DNA of 17,748 nucleotides from contig JAZULT010000061.1 of NCBI GenBank assembly GCA_045603225.1, positions 1 through 17,748 of the forward strand. The letters are read 5' to 3'. The translations under genes and the position numbers were made by a program. Under the pieces are notes generated by a model, which did no database searches, had not been told where the DNA came from, and saw only the letters and a program-made list of their open reading frames with translations. Each line of letters starts with the position of its first letter. The first letter of the stretch is position 1. This DNA is from RGIG9115 sp045603225. GTDB taxonomy: Bacteria; Bacillota; Clostridia; UBA1381. Positions 1 to 8,795 of this stretch are shown here, piece by piece.

Positions 1-1338
1 TATACCGTGTATACACGAGTGTCAGGCGGAGTTGATACAGAGTCTGTGGATTTTGTGTATGCATCCGATAAAACAAAAGAAGACTTCAATCAAAAAATCC
101 GTGATGTGAAAAGTGAAGTTGAGTTTAAAGAACTTGTAGAATCAGAAGAAAACAGACTTGTAATTCTCGCCCTCGGATTTGTAAAAGATGAGTATGATGT
201 ACTTTCAGACAAAGAAAAATCTGAAATTATTTCCATTGCATACAGTAACATAGCAAATGAAGAAGCTGTTTCATGTTTCAATAAAGCATATGCTGTTGTG
301 AAAAATGATATAGAAAAAGGCGGATTTGCTTTTGAAGGAGTGGCATTTGGTGATGAAACAGAAGAAAAACAGAAATGGATTGAAGACATATTTGAAAACA
401 AAACCATGAAATCTGTAAAGGAAGCAGAAGATGAATACAGTCGTTTATGTGTTCTTTATGAAATAAATAATGCAAGATTCAGTCAGTTTGAAAAGCTGTT
501 TGAGGAATATGAGGATATAATTTCAGATGGATATGAAGACATATATGATGATTATTTTGACCTGAAATCAAAAAATAAAGTAAATGAGAAGCTTGAGAGC
601 ATTCTGAGGAAGAATAATGCAAAAAGTATAAAAGACCTTGCAGATGCAATAGAAGATGTAATGGAAACTAAAACATCATCTGATAAAAAAACAGGCATCG
701 GCGGTGGAGGCGGTGGCGGCGGAAGTAAAGGTTCTGCAATTAATGCAGTACCCACTGTCACAACACCAAAAGAAGAAAAACAGGAAATTGCTGAAGATGT
801 TGTTTTCACTGATATGAATAGCACAAAATGGGCTGAAGAAGCTGTTATTGCGGCATATGAAAAAGGAATTGTATCCGGTGACGGAAACGGAAAGTTTTAT
901 CCGAACCGTGCGGTTACAAGAGAAGAATTTGTTAAAATGCTTGTTTCAGCTCTTGGAATAGCAGATGAAACAGCAATTTGCAGTTTTGCCGATGTTCCTG
1001 AAAATACATGGTATTATACATATGTGGCATCAGCATATAAAAACGGTCTTGTAAACGGTGTTGATGAAAACAATTTCGGAACGGGAAACAGTCTTACAAG
1101 ACAGGATATGACAGTTATGATTTACAGAGCGGTATCATCTGCCGGAAAACTTACAGATGGCGGACAAAGTGTGAATTTTTCTGACGCAGGCGATATTTCG
1201 GATTATGCCGGAGAAGCGGTGGACAGACTCTCGGCATCAGGAGCTGTAAGTGGTATGGGTAATAATCGTTTTGAACCGTTTGCTGTGGCTACAAGAGCAC
1301 AGAGTGTGCAGATTATTTATAATCTGTTACTTAAATAA
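1..1338 (+). CDS. SLH-anchored surface protein, 5' end outside the window
   Basis: The reading frame is open to the left edge of the window, so this is the C-terminal part of a larger protein. The GTG at position 7 is only the first start-like codon in view and is unlikely to be the true start. Residue numbers count from that GTG. Residues 1-20 look like the last strands of an Ig- or Fn3-like domain, and about 21-215 are acidic and mostly helical. G232-G239 form an eight-glycine linker (bases 700-723). Three SLH repeats follow at about 266-318, 325-380 and 389-443, with the TRAE-type motifs TREE, TRQD and TRAQ. Such triplets bind secondary cell wall polymers in Gram-positive bacteria, so the protein probably sits on the cell wall. 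The function of the missing N-terminus is unknown; in related organisms such tails often anchor glycan-active enzymes. The next gene starts 12 bases after the stop, suggesting an operon. Confidence 0.85.
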   Translation, partial: YTVYTRVSGGVDTESVDFVYASDKTKEDFNQKIRDVKSEVEFKELVESEENRLVILALGFVKDEYDVLSDKEKSEIISIAYSNIANEEAVSCFNKAYAVVKNDIEKGGFAFEGVAFGDETEEKQKWIEDIFENKTMKSVKEAEDEYSRLCVLYEINNARFSQFEKLFEEYEDIISDGYEDIYDDYFDLKSKNKVNEKLESILRKNNAKSIKDLADAIEDVMETKTSSDKKTGIGGGGGGGGSKGSAINAVPTVTTPKEEKQEIAEDVVFTDMNSTKWAEEAVIAAYEKGIVSGDGNGKFYPNRAVTREEFVKMLVSALGIADETAICSFADVPENTWYYTYVASAYKNGLVNGVDENNFGTGNSLTRQDMTVMIYRAVSSAGKLTDGGQSVNFSDAGDISDYAGEAVDRLSASGAVSGMGNNRFEPFAVATRAQSVQIIYNLLLK

Positions 1339-1350
1339 AGGGGGATCAAC

Positions 1351-3774
1351 ATGAAGAAATTAACATCATTAATATTGTCTTTTTCCATGCTCGCCGGAAG
1401 TTGCTCGTTTGTATATGCGGAAAAGTACAGCGGTGAGCAGACTGCATATGTAATGAAAAGTCTCGGCATGACAAGTGATAATGTATATACAAGCGTAACA
1501 AGAGAAAGACTTTTGAAGACATTGTCATATTTCCTCTTTGAAAACCCTGCCGAAGCAGGTACGACAGAGAGCATTGCACGAAATACAGGGATGCTTAAAA
1601 GCGGAGAAGAATATAAAGGAAATGCAACCGTTACAACGGAGGATGCACTTCGGTTTGCTGTTATACTTTTAGGATATGGTGCAGTTACAGGTGACGGCAA
1701 TTATATGGGCAAAGCCGCACAACTCGGATTGACGGAGGGGATTTCAACATCCGGGGGATATTTACGTCGTGAAGACTTTCATCGTCTTGTATTTAATATT
1801 ACCGGGGCAGAGCCTATGGTTAAGGATTTCGCAACCGGAGAATATTACATAGCAACAGACGAAACACTCCTTTCGATGAACAGAGATATATATAAGGTTG
1901 AGGGAGTTGTTACAGCAACCGATGAGACATCGGTATATAGTTCTGACGGAGTATATGACGGATATATCAGAATTGATGAAGAAGATTATGAAATTGCGGA
2001 TGGGATTGATTACAGCGGATTGCTCGGCAGAAAAGTAATTTCATATGTACGTATGAAAAATGGCGAAAATCAGGTTGTTTATATAGGTGAACAGCCGGGC
2101 GAGAATAGTGAGCTTGAAATAAAGGACGAAGATATCGAGGCTGTTAAATCCGATTTTTCGGCAATTGAGTATACTTATAACAACAAAACAAAGACGGCAA
2201 AGCTTGATAATGCATTAAAGGTTATATATAACGGGAAATTCTGCCCTGATTATGTAGCTGAAGACCTGATTCCGGAAACGGGAAGTATCAGGCTTGTAGA
2301 TAATGACGGCAACGGCAGATATAACCTTGTATTTATAAATGATTTTGAAACCGTTGTTGTTCAGAGCGTTTCACTTTATGACAGTATTATTTACAATAAG
2401 TATGACAGTCCGTCAGCAATTGACCTTGATGAAAACGAGCCTGAATATATCATATATAAAGGTGATACACAAATTCAGGTTTCTGATTTGAAAGTGAATG
2501 ATATACTTAGTGTTGCACGGAGCAGAAACGGAAGCGGAAAGATTATCAGAATATACGTTTCCGATACAACATTATCAGGAACAGTAACTTCAATAAATCT
2601 TAACGAGCTGACGGTTCAGATTAACGATACAGAGTATGATATTTCACCGAAGTTTATGATGTGGATTTCGAAAAACGGAAAAACACTCAACCTTGGTGAC
2701 AGCGGGACTTTTTATCTTGATAAATTCGGAAATGTTTCAGAATTTGAAAAAACATTCTCCGATGATTATTCGGTAGTGTTCAAGGTACTTACGGATGACG
2801 ATGAAAATTATTACCTTGCATATATGGACCTTGAAGAGTATACATATAAATCACAGCTTGCAAAGAAAGTAAAAATTAACGGTGTGTCATATACTGCCGA
2901 CAAAGCGTATACATCAAAACTTAAAGGTATAAAACCGCAGATAATGAAGCTTTCTCTTAATTCAAATGGTGAGATTTACGAAATCGAAACTGCTAAGCTG
3001 TCTGCATCATACAGCGAAGATGAATTTACAAAAACATCGGAACTGGAATATTCATACCGCGCAAGCTTCCAGGGATTTCAGAATAAATATTTCCTTGACG
3101 AGGGTGCTAAAATTGTGATGTTTCCGGCTGACGGAAGCACAGACCCGTCAGATTATGCGGTACTTAGTGCAGGAGGATTTTTTAAGGGCGACAAGGGATA
3201 TAAGTTTGTAGCTTATGATATCGATAAATTCGGATTTACAAAGCTGTTCTCGATGACATCTACGACAGACTCCGTAAAAAGCGGTATGAGCAGAAATATG
3301 TTTATTATAACAGACATATCGGACTGCCTGAATTCCGATGGTGAAATGAGCACCAAAATATCGGGTAACATGAGTATATATCGTGATTTTGAGATCGTTT
3401 CCGAAACTCCCGGAATATTCGGAGAGCTTAAAAAGGGTGATGTTGTGAATGTATCCGTAAATCAGCGTGGTGAAGCAAACTATGTTGAAAAATTGTTCTC
3501 TCTTGGCGGTGCGTTTACATATCTTAGTGAAGACGATTTTTATAACGACCATGTAATAGTTGCCGGTGATGTGGTTGACATAGAAGGTAACAGAGTTATT
3601 CTCGATGGCGGAGAGACAATGTATTTCAGATTAAACACAAGCACACCTGCAACGGTATATTATGCTGATGAAAACAGATGTGAGGGTGCGAAAACATCAG
3701 ATATCTGCAAGGGTGATAAAATCGTTATGAGAGTAGGCTGGGGAATGCCTGCAGAAGTGATAATTCTGAGATGA
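1351..3774 (+). CDS. Secreted beta-rich protein with degenerate N-terminal SLH-like repeats
   Basis: The 807-residue protein starts at ATG 1351 behind a G-rich ribosome binding site (GGGGG, about 1340-1344). A signal peptide is clear: a KK start, a hydrophobic core, and a likely cut after VYA at residue 23. Residues about 28-152 resemble the divergent SLH pairs of many clostridial surface proteins: a VTTEDAL...LLGYG segment, then AAQLGLTEG and a LRREDFHRLVFN segment. The other roughly 650 residues are beta-rich, with at least three similar small-barrel segments of the GVV-T-...-I-I-...-Y type at about 181-222, 405-436 and 735-763. An acidic D317-x-D319-x-N321 loop (DNDGNGRYN) resembles a calcium-binding turn. 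I see no catalytic motif. The protein is probably wall-associated, with a structural or glycan-binding role, but this is inference. Its stop codon overlaps the ribosome binding site of the next gene. Confidence 0.8.
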   Translation: MKKLTSLILSFSMLAGSCSFVYAEKYSGEQTAYVMKSLGMTSDNVYTSVTRERLLKTLSYFLFENPAEAGTTESIARNTGMLKSGEEYKGNATVTTEDALRFAVILLGYGAVTGDGNYMGKAAQLGLTEGISTSGGYLRREDFHRLVFNITGAEPMVKDFATGEYYIATDETLLSMNRDIYKVEGVVTATDETSVYSSDGVYDGYIRIDEEDYEIADGIDYSGLLGRKVISYVRMKNGENQVVYIGEQPGENSELEIKDEDIEAVKSDFSAIEYTYNNKTKTAKLDNALKVIYNGKFCPDYVAEDLIPETGSIRLVDNDGNGRYNLVFINDFETVVVQSVSLYDSIIYNKYDSPSAIDLDENEPEYIIYKGDTQIQVSDLKVNDILSVARSRNGSGKIIRIYVSDTTLSGTVTSINLNELTVQINDTEYDISPKFMMWISKNGKTLNLGDSGTFYLDKFGNVSEFEKTFSDDYSVVFKVLTDDDENYYLAYMDLEEYTYKSQLAKKVKINGVSYTADKAYTSKLKGIKPQIMKLSLNSNGEIYEIETAKLSASYSEDEFTKTSELEYSYRASFQGFQNKYFLDEGAKIVMFPADGSTDPSDYAVLSAGGFFKGDKGYKFVAYDIDKFGFTKLFSMTSTTDSVKSGMSRNMFIITDISDCLNSDGEMSTKISGNMSIYRDFEIVSETPGIFGELKKGDVVNVSVNQRGEANYVEKLFSLGGAFTYLSEDDFYNDHVIVAGDVVDIEGNRVILDGGETMYFRLNTSTPATVYYADENRCEGAKTSDICKGDKIVMRVGWGMPAEVIILR

Positions 3775-3779
3775 GGAGG
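3773..3779 (+). promoter_or_regulatory. Ribosome binding site overlapping the upstream stop codon
   Basis: GAGGAGG lies 8 bases before the ATG at 3788, and its first two bases are the last two of the TGA stop (3772-3774) of the upstream gene. This arrangement suggests translational coupling and supports ATG 3788 as the start. Confidence 0.75.
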
Positions 3780-3787
3780 ATGACTTT

Positions 3788-5824
3788 ATGAAAAAAATAA
3801 CATTATTTATAATGGTTGCGGTATTTTCGCTTACATCTGTCATGTCTCCTGTGTATTCGGAAAAGCTTGCAGATGACTGGAATGTAATATATAAGGGAAG
3901 CAATACCGACAGAGAACAGTTTTACGCAAATCTTTCGGGTGACTATGCATATAGCGGAGCACAGTCTCTTGCAATTAAATATAATCCGTCAACTCCCGAT
4001 GATGCAAATTATATTGAAATCAAAAATCCCCTTTCGGGAAAGCTTGAAAGCGGTGAATATACTCTTTCGTTCTATCAGAGAGGTAATTCTTCAAGACGTG
4101 CAGTATTTACCGTGAGTGATTTTGTTTCGTGGAATCTTAAGGATACTGTATTTACAACAACCTCCGGCTGTGTTGGTGCAGACGGAGAAAAATGGACAAA
4201 GTATGAGGTTACTTTTGAGTATACGGCGCAGGAGGCAGATTACCTCAGCATAAGAGTAAGTGGCGGTACTACTATGACACGTATTGACAATGTTGTACTT
4301 ACAAAATCGGGTGACACAGATAATCTTGTTTACAATTATGATTTTGAGTCGGAATTTGAAACTCCCGAGGAGGAAGAAATTGTTGAGACCGAGTATGACA
4401 TGACCGGGTATAATCCGACAGAGGTTATGCTTTCAAAAGGTGCGGGAATGCTTGTTCCGAACTGGAAAAATCCAACCTGCGGAGAGCTTACGGGAATTGA
4501 GCTTTATATAATTGACGACGGTGAAGAAATTCTTTTGTCGGACGACTTTTCCCTTGGCTCGGGAAAAATGAACACATATCCCGTAACCGGACTTACTGAT
4601 AATGTAAATTATCTGTTTAAGCTTGTTTTCAGATTTGACACAAAAGAGCCGTACATATTCATTCTCGGAGGAAAACCGGGAGCGGCAACAAGCAAAACCT
4701 ACGGAGGATGGACAGCATCTTTTGTAAAAAATGATGTGGCAATGTACACTCCTGTTGATACGGTAATTGACACAGAGATTACTCACAGCGGAGACGGTGC
4801 GTTAAAAGTTATTTCAAATATTGATAAAAGCAGAGAAGAGCTTTCGGGAAATACATATATGAGTCTTATACAGAATGTTCCTTTTGAACCGGGGAAGAGC
4901 TATAAGATAAGTATGTGGGTAAAATCCGAAAATGCCTCGGATAACTTTGAAAGCCATGTTCAATGGGTGACGTTCCGTGATGCACCTCACAGAGTTCAGA
5001 ATTCTTCGGGAACATATGACTGGAAACAGTATGAGTTCATATACGATGCTGATAAGGAAACCTCGCTGAGAATAAATATTGACTCACTTAATAATGGTGT
5101 GTGGTTTGACGACATTGAAATATATGAGCTTGACGAAAATGAAGAGCCGATAACAGATAATAATCTTGCTCTGAACGGGGATTTTGAAGGACTTGTATCA
5201 GATGACAACGGTGTGATTACTGATGTTACGGCTGTCGGTGAGCTTGGCGGAGTGACACTCTTTACGGAAATTAACGATAACAGCGAATCCTGTGAGAAGA
5301 TTAATATTTATGAAAATAAATTCGGCAAGTTTTGCTACAGAGGATCTGTAGATGCGGATGTTGAAGAATTTACCGTTACGGGACTTAAATACGCAAGAAC
5401 ATATGAATATATGTTAAAGCCCGTAAATAAGGATGGTGTTGAAGGTGAAGGTGTAACAGCTTCTGCCGAAACGCTTACACCTGAATATACAATAGGTGAC
5501 GTTCAGCTTTACAGAGGAAATATGCTTTCCGACTCGGTTACAAATGAAGGAAGCTACTCAGCACGCACCGCTGTTAAAAACAATCTTATTGAAGATGGAC
5601 TTAAGCTTGAACAGATTGTAGCGGTGTATAAAGGGAACAGACTTATAAAAGTAACATCAACCCCCATAACCGTAAAGAAAAACGGACTTTCATCAAAACC
5701 GACAAATGTAAATACAGCTTTTGAAATTCCTGAATATAATAATAATTACCGTGTGGAAATATTCCTTCTTGATTCAAGAAGCGATATGACCATATTAAGA
5801 GATGTTGTTGTTTTTGAACAGTGA
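3788..5824 (+). CDS. Secreted two-CBM (CBM4/9-like) protein with Fn3-like domains
   Basis: The 678-residue protein has a signal peptide at 1-24 (cut near VYS/EK). Domains in order: a CBM4/9-like jelly roll at about 30-188, ending in RIDNVVLTKS and a YNYDFE motif; an Fn3-like domain at about 202-300; a second jelly roll at about 306-467, starting GGWTASF and ending GVWFDDIEIYE then LALNGDFE; a second Fn3-like domain at about 475-565; and a C-terminal module at 567-678. That last module resembles the C-terminus of the next gene (an AVYKGNRLIKV segment, then a YRVEIFLLDS...M segment). No catalytic acid motif and no SLH repeat is visible. The jelly rolls resemble modules that bind beta-glycans or related sugars, so a role in holding polysaccharide outside the cell is likely but unproven; a surface adhesin is the main alternative. 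Confidence 0.85.
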   Translation: MKKITLFIMVAVFSLTSVMSPVYSEKLADDWNVIYKGSNTDREQFYANLSGDYAYSGAQSLAIKYNPSTPDDANYIEIKNPLSGKLESGEYTLSFYQRGNSSRRAVFTVSDFVSWNLKDTVFTTTSGCVGADGEKWTKYEVTFEYTAQEADYLSIRVSGGTTMTRIDNVVLTKSGDTDNLVYNYDFESEFETPEEEEIVETEYDMTGYNPTEVMLSKGAGMLVPNWKNPTCGELTGIELYIIDDGEEILLSDDFSLGSGKMNTYPVTGLTDNVNYLFKLVFRFDTKEPYIFILGGKPGAATSKTYGGWTASFVKNDVAMYTPVDTVIDTEITHSGDGALKVISNIDKSREELSGNTYMSLIQNVPFEPGKSYKISMWVKSENASDNFESHVQWVTFRDAPHRVQNSSGTYDWKQYEFIYDADKETSLRINIDSLNNGVWFDDIEIYELDENEEPITDNNLALNGDFEGLVSDDNGVITDVTAVGELGGVTLFTEINDNSESCEKINIYENKFGKFCYRGSVDADVEEFTVTGLKYARTYEYMLKPVNKDGVEGEGVTASAETLTPEYTIGDVQLYRGNMLSDSVTNEGSYSARTAVKNNLIEDGLKLEQIVAVYKGNRLIKVTSTPITVKKNGLSSKPTNVNTAFEIPEYNNNYRVEIFLLDSRSDMTILRDVVVFEQ

Positions 5825-5847
5825 TGTTCATTAATATAAAAAAATTA

Positions 5848-5853
5848 AGGAGG
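5848..5853 (+). promoter_or_regulatory. Ribosome binding site that decides the start of the next gene
   Basis: A perfect AGGAGG stands only 2 bases before the ATG at 5856 but 8 bases before the in-frame ATG at 5862. The normal spacing favours 5862. The resulting protein starts MKKTNLKK, a typical signal peptide N-terminus. Confidence 0.8.
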
Positions 5854-5861
5854 AAATGAAA

Positions 5862-8729
5862 ATGAAGAAAACAAATTTAAAGAAAATGTGTTCATTACTC
5901 TCGGCAGTTACGTTCGTATTTTCGGGTGTTTCGGCAATCACAGCAACTGCTGAGACAGGAACGGAACCAATGGAAAGGTATTATTCCGGTGCGTGGAATA
6001 TAGGTGTAAGGAATGAATCCTCAAGTGATGCAAACCAGGAACTGTTTGCTATGTGGGGAACTGATCAGGCATATGTTGCAGCTACAAACAATCCTTCAGA
6101 AGTCCGTGGCGGAAGTGGTTATGCATACAAGTTCGTAATGCCTCTCGGAACCTGTGGAAACCGTTATGTGGATGTGACTGCAAATGCAGACATAAAAAGC
6201 GGAACAGAGTATAAATTGTCTTTCTATATAAGAGGTGATGAAAGCTGGGGCTGGGGAAGTAAGTACGGCTGGGATAAAATTGCTATTGGTCCCATATGGT
6301 CAGAAACAAGACTTTACGACAGTTCATTTACAAGAACCCCGGAAGGTGACTGGCTTCATTATGAAAAAACATTTACAGCCGGTAACAATTATTCACAGCT
6401 CAGAATCGGCATTGACGGCGGATGTAATGAATTTATAATTGATGACGTATCTCTCGTAAATACTGCAACAGGAGAAGAGCTTCTTGCAGACGGAAGTTTT
6501 GAAAATGATATATATAGTGCAGTAGTACCAAAGAATCTTGTGAATTCCGTGATTACATCTTCTGTACCCGGCGCTGCAACAGAGATTCAGGGAATGTACG
6601 GAAAATACGCATACGCAGGTGTAACTGATATTCAGTCTGATGTAAGAAACGGAAGCTATGCGTTCAAGCTTGTACAGCCGAGACCGGAACAACCGAACAA
6701 GTTCCTTCAGGCAACAATTCCTATGTCACTTGAAGGCGGAAAGAATTATACAATAGGTTTCTGGGCAAAAGGCGTTTTCAATGTATCAAAAGTATTTATA
6801 AGTGATAATCTCTGGCCTTATGACTCAATGGGTTCATATACAAAAGGACAGACTGATGAAAACGGCTGGACATATTATTCAAAAACTCTTACATGGGCGG
6901 CAGATAACGGAAATATGCTCCGTATTGCGGCAGACGGATATTGTTATTCACTTCTTATAGATGATTTTACAGTTACTGAAGAAGGAAAAACAGAAAACCT
7001 TATTTCATGGGGTGACTTTGAAGATGAATCATTGTCAGGCAATGTAAAACCGGGATATTCAAACTCTTCATGGACACAGTATATTGTAGGTGATACAGCA
7101 AGTGCTGTTGCGGCAGGTTCTCCTACGGATGTTCCGTCTGAAGTTCGCAGCGGTAAATATGCTTATAAGATGATTCTTCCGTTCACAGAACAGATCGCAA
7201 ATAATTATATTGATATAAGAACCAACTTAAAAATGGAAGCTAATGTTGAGTATATCATTACTCTTTATGCAAAGGGTAAGTTCGCACCGAGATGGGTAAC
7301 AGCAGGTCCTATATGGTCGGCAGATAATTTCGAAAACAGTGTATGGAAGAAGGAAGTACAGAGCGACGGCTGGACAAAGTATACTACAACATTAACAAGA
7401 GCGGCTTCAACAAATGAGTTCAGAATCGGTCTTGATGCATTGTGTGATGTAATTCTTATAGATGATATTACAGTAGCAACATCAGCAGAGCCTTCAAAGA
7501 ACCTTCTTGCAAACGGAGGATTTGAAGACAGTAAATATACAGACCCGTATGCAATTACAGACATGGTTGCATATCCTGCAAAAGCAGGCGGTGCAGTTGT
7601 AGTTTCATGGTATAACCCGATAACACAGCCTTCCGGAATAATTCTTGAAAAAGACGGTGCACAGGTTGATGGTGTACTTATCGATACAACAGCAGGTGTG
7701 TTCAATCAGTGTGTAGTAAACGGACTTAATAACGGTCAGGCATATACATTTACCGTGAAAGCTATGATTGACGGCAAGGAATACAGTCATTCAAAGGTAA
7801 TGGCTCCTGCGGCAGGCGGAAATTACGGTTATCCTGCAGAAGGCTGGGAACTTATTATGAATGATGCTCCTACTGCAGATGTAATGTACTATGCAAATGC
7901 TGTTGCAGATATTGACAAGGAAGTTAAAAAAGACGGTGCGGCTTCTGCAAGAATTGACATTAACTGTCCTGAAGTTTACGGAAATGTATATTCAGGTCTC
8001 AGACAGACTGTACAGCTTCAGAAAAACAAGATGTATGTATTGAAAGCAAATGTTAAGCTTGAAGATATCAAGCAGCTCTGTATGGTAGAAGAAGGATCAT
8101 GCGGTGACTTTGTTGTATGGAATATGTATACATTCCATAACGGTAATCCGAAAACAGCTGACTGGTATGAAATTTCATATAATCTCGGAACTACCGACGT
8201 AACAGGAAATAACGACATTTATGACCCTGAAGCAGGCGATGATGAAGTGTACACAGTTGACCTTAAGATTATGACAAATTCAGGTGCAGGTACACTCTGG
8301 ATAGACAATGCAAGTCTTTATGTTATAGATGAAGATGGATATATTGAAGGTGAAAACCTTCTTGTTAATCCGGGATTTGAAGCTTATGACTATAAACTCG
8401 GAAACGTAACACTTGACCTTGTAGACGGTGAAGGTGCAGTTCTTGAAAGCAATATTCCGGCTGTGAAAGAAGGTAAAATCAAGGCAAATGCAAGCATTAA
8501 GAACTATGCGGCAGGAAATCTTGATGCGGCAGTAATCTTCGCGCTTTATAACAACGGCAAACTCATTGATGTTGACTTTATGGAAGAAACCGTTAGCGAA
8601 AGAGCAGTATATCTGCCTGCATACGAGTATTCAACAGTATTTACCGTTCCGGCTCTTGCAGATACCGATAACTATGAAGTTAAGGTTATGTACTGGGATG
8701 GTATAGACACAATGAAAGCACTTGACTGA
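5862..8729 (+). CDS. Secreted four-CBM (CBM4/9-like) protein
   Basis: The start at 5862 is chosen by ribosome binding site spacing and gives 955 residues; the ATG at 5856 would add two. Residue numbers here count from 5862. A signal peptide covers about 1-30 (cut near ATA/ET). Three successive CBM4/9-like jelly rolls follow at about 43-214, 227-386 and 402-555. Each has a V-R-x-G-x-YA-(Y/F)-K segment, a Y-x-(L/I)-x-(F/L) strand and an LRIG/FRIG...(I/L)IDD ending, followed by an L-x-x-G-x-FE motif. An Fn3-like domain lies at about 561-650, a fourth, more divergent jelly roll at about 658-840, and a C-terminal module at 843-955 resembling that of the preceding gene (a FALYNNGKLIDV segment, then YEVKVMYWD...M). 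I find no enzyme active site and no SLH repeat. It looks like a non-catalytic polysaccharide-binding protein. Copies 1 and 3 are the most alike, sharing GPIWS, which suggests internal duplication. Confidence 0.87.
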   Translation: MKKTNLKKMCSLLSAVTFVFSGVSAITATAETGTEPMERYYSGAWNIGVRNESSSDANQELFAMWGTDQAYVAATNNPSEVRGGSGYAYKFVMPLGTCGNRYVDVTANADIKSGTEYKLSFYIRGDESWGWGSKYGWDKIAIGPIWSETRLYDSSFTRTPEGDWLHYEKTFTAGNNYSQLRIGIDGGCNEFIIDDVSLVNTATGEELLADGSFENDIYSAVVPKNLVNSVITSSVPGAATEIQGMYGKYAYAGVTDIQSDVRNGSYAFKLVQPRPEQPNKFLQATIPMSLEGGKNYTIGFWAKGVFNVSKVFISDNLWPYDSMGSYTKGQTDENGWTYYSKTLTWAADNGNMLRIAADGYCYSLLIDDFTVTEEGKTENLISWGDFEDESLSGNVKPGYSNSSWTQYIVGDTASAVAAGSPTDVPSEVRSGKYAYKMILPFTEQIANNYIDIRTNLKMEANVEYIITLYAKGKFAPRWVTAGPIWSADNFENSVWKKEVQSDGWTKYTTTLTRAASTNEFRIGLDALCDVILIDDITVATSAEPSKNLLANGGFEDSKYTDPYAITDMVAYPAKAGGAVVVSWYNPITQPSGIILEKDGAQVDGVLIDTTAGVFNQCVVNGLNNGQAYTFTVKAMIDGKEYSHSKVMAPAAGGNYGYPAEGWELIMNDAPTADVMYYANAVADIDKEVKKDGAASARIDINCPEVYGNVYSGLRQTVQLQKNKMYVLKANVKLEDIKQLCMVEEGSCGDFVVWNMYTFHNGNPKTADWYEISYNLGTTDVTGNNDIYDPEAGDDEVYTVDLKIMTNSGAGTLWIDNASLYVIDEDGYIEGENLLVNPGFEAYDYKLGNVTLDLVDGEGAVLESNIPAVKEGKIKANASIKNYAAGNLDAAVIFALYNNGKLIDVDFMEETVSERAVYLPAYEYSTVFTVPALADTDNYEVKVMYWDGIDTMKALD

Positions 8730-8744
8730 TTTTAATAAGCATAT

Positions 8745-8771
8745 GGGAATGCGGATAAATTCCGCATTCCC
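8745..8771 (+). promoter_or_regulatory. Intercistronic hairpin (11-bp perfect stem)
   Basis: GGGAATGCGGA (8745-8755), a TAAAT loop (8756-8760) and TCCGCATTCCC (8761-8771) form a perfect 11-bp stem in the 66-base gap. The 3' side is followed by GATTAATTAA, not a run of T, so a strong intrinsic terminator is unlikely. It may stabilise the upstream message or cause partial termination, lowering expression of the downstream hydrolases relative to the binding proteins. The structure is seen; the function is inferred. Confidence 0.65.
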
Positions 8772-8795
8772 GATTAATTAAAGGAGTGGAATCAT

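Noticed and set aside
552..824. Minus-strand frame with a run of prolines
   Set aside because: The proline run is just the antisense reading of the glycine linker codons of the SLH protein.
5856..5861. ATG at 5856 as start of the four-CBM protein
   Set aside because: It is only 2 bases from AGGAGG, too close for normal initiation; the ATG at 5862 has 8-base spacing.
8722..8727. TTGACT as a possible -35 element before the large hydrolase
   Set aside because: No -10-like sequence lies 16-18 bases downstream; that position is the GC-rich arm of the hairpin. The hexamer is also coding sequence of the upstream gene.
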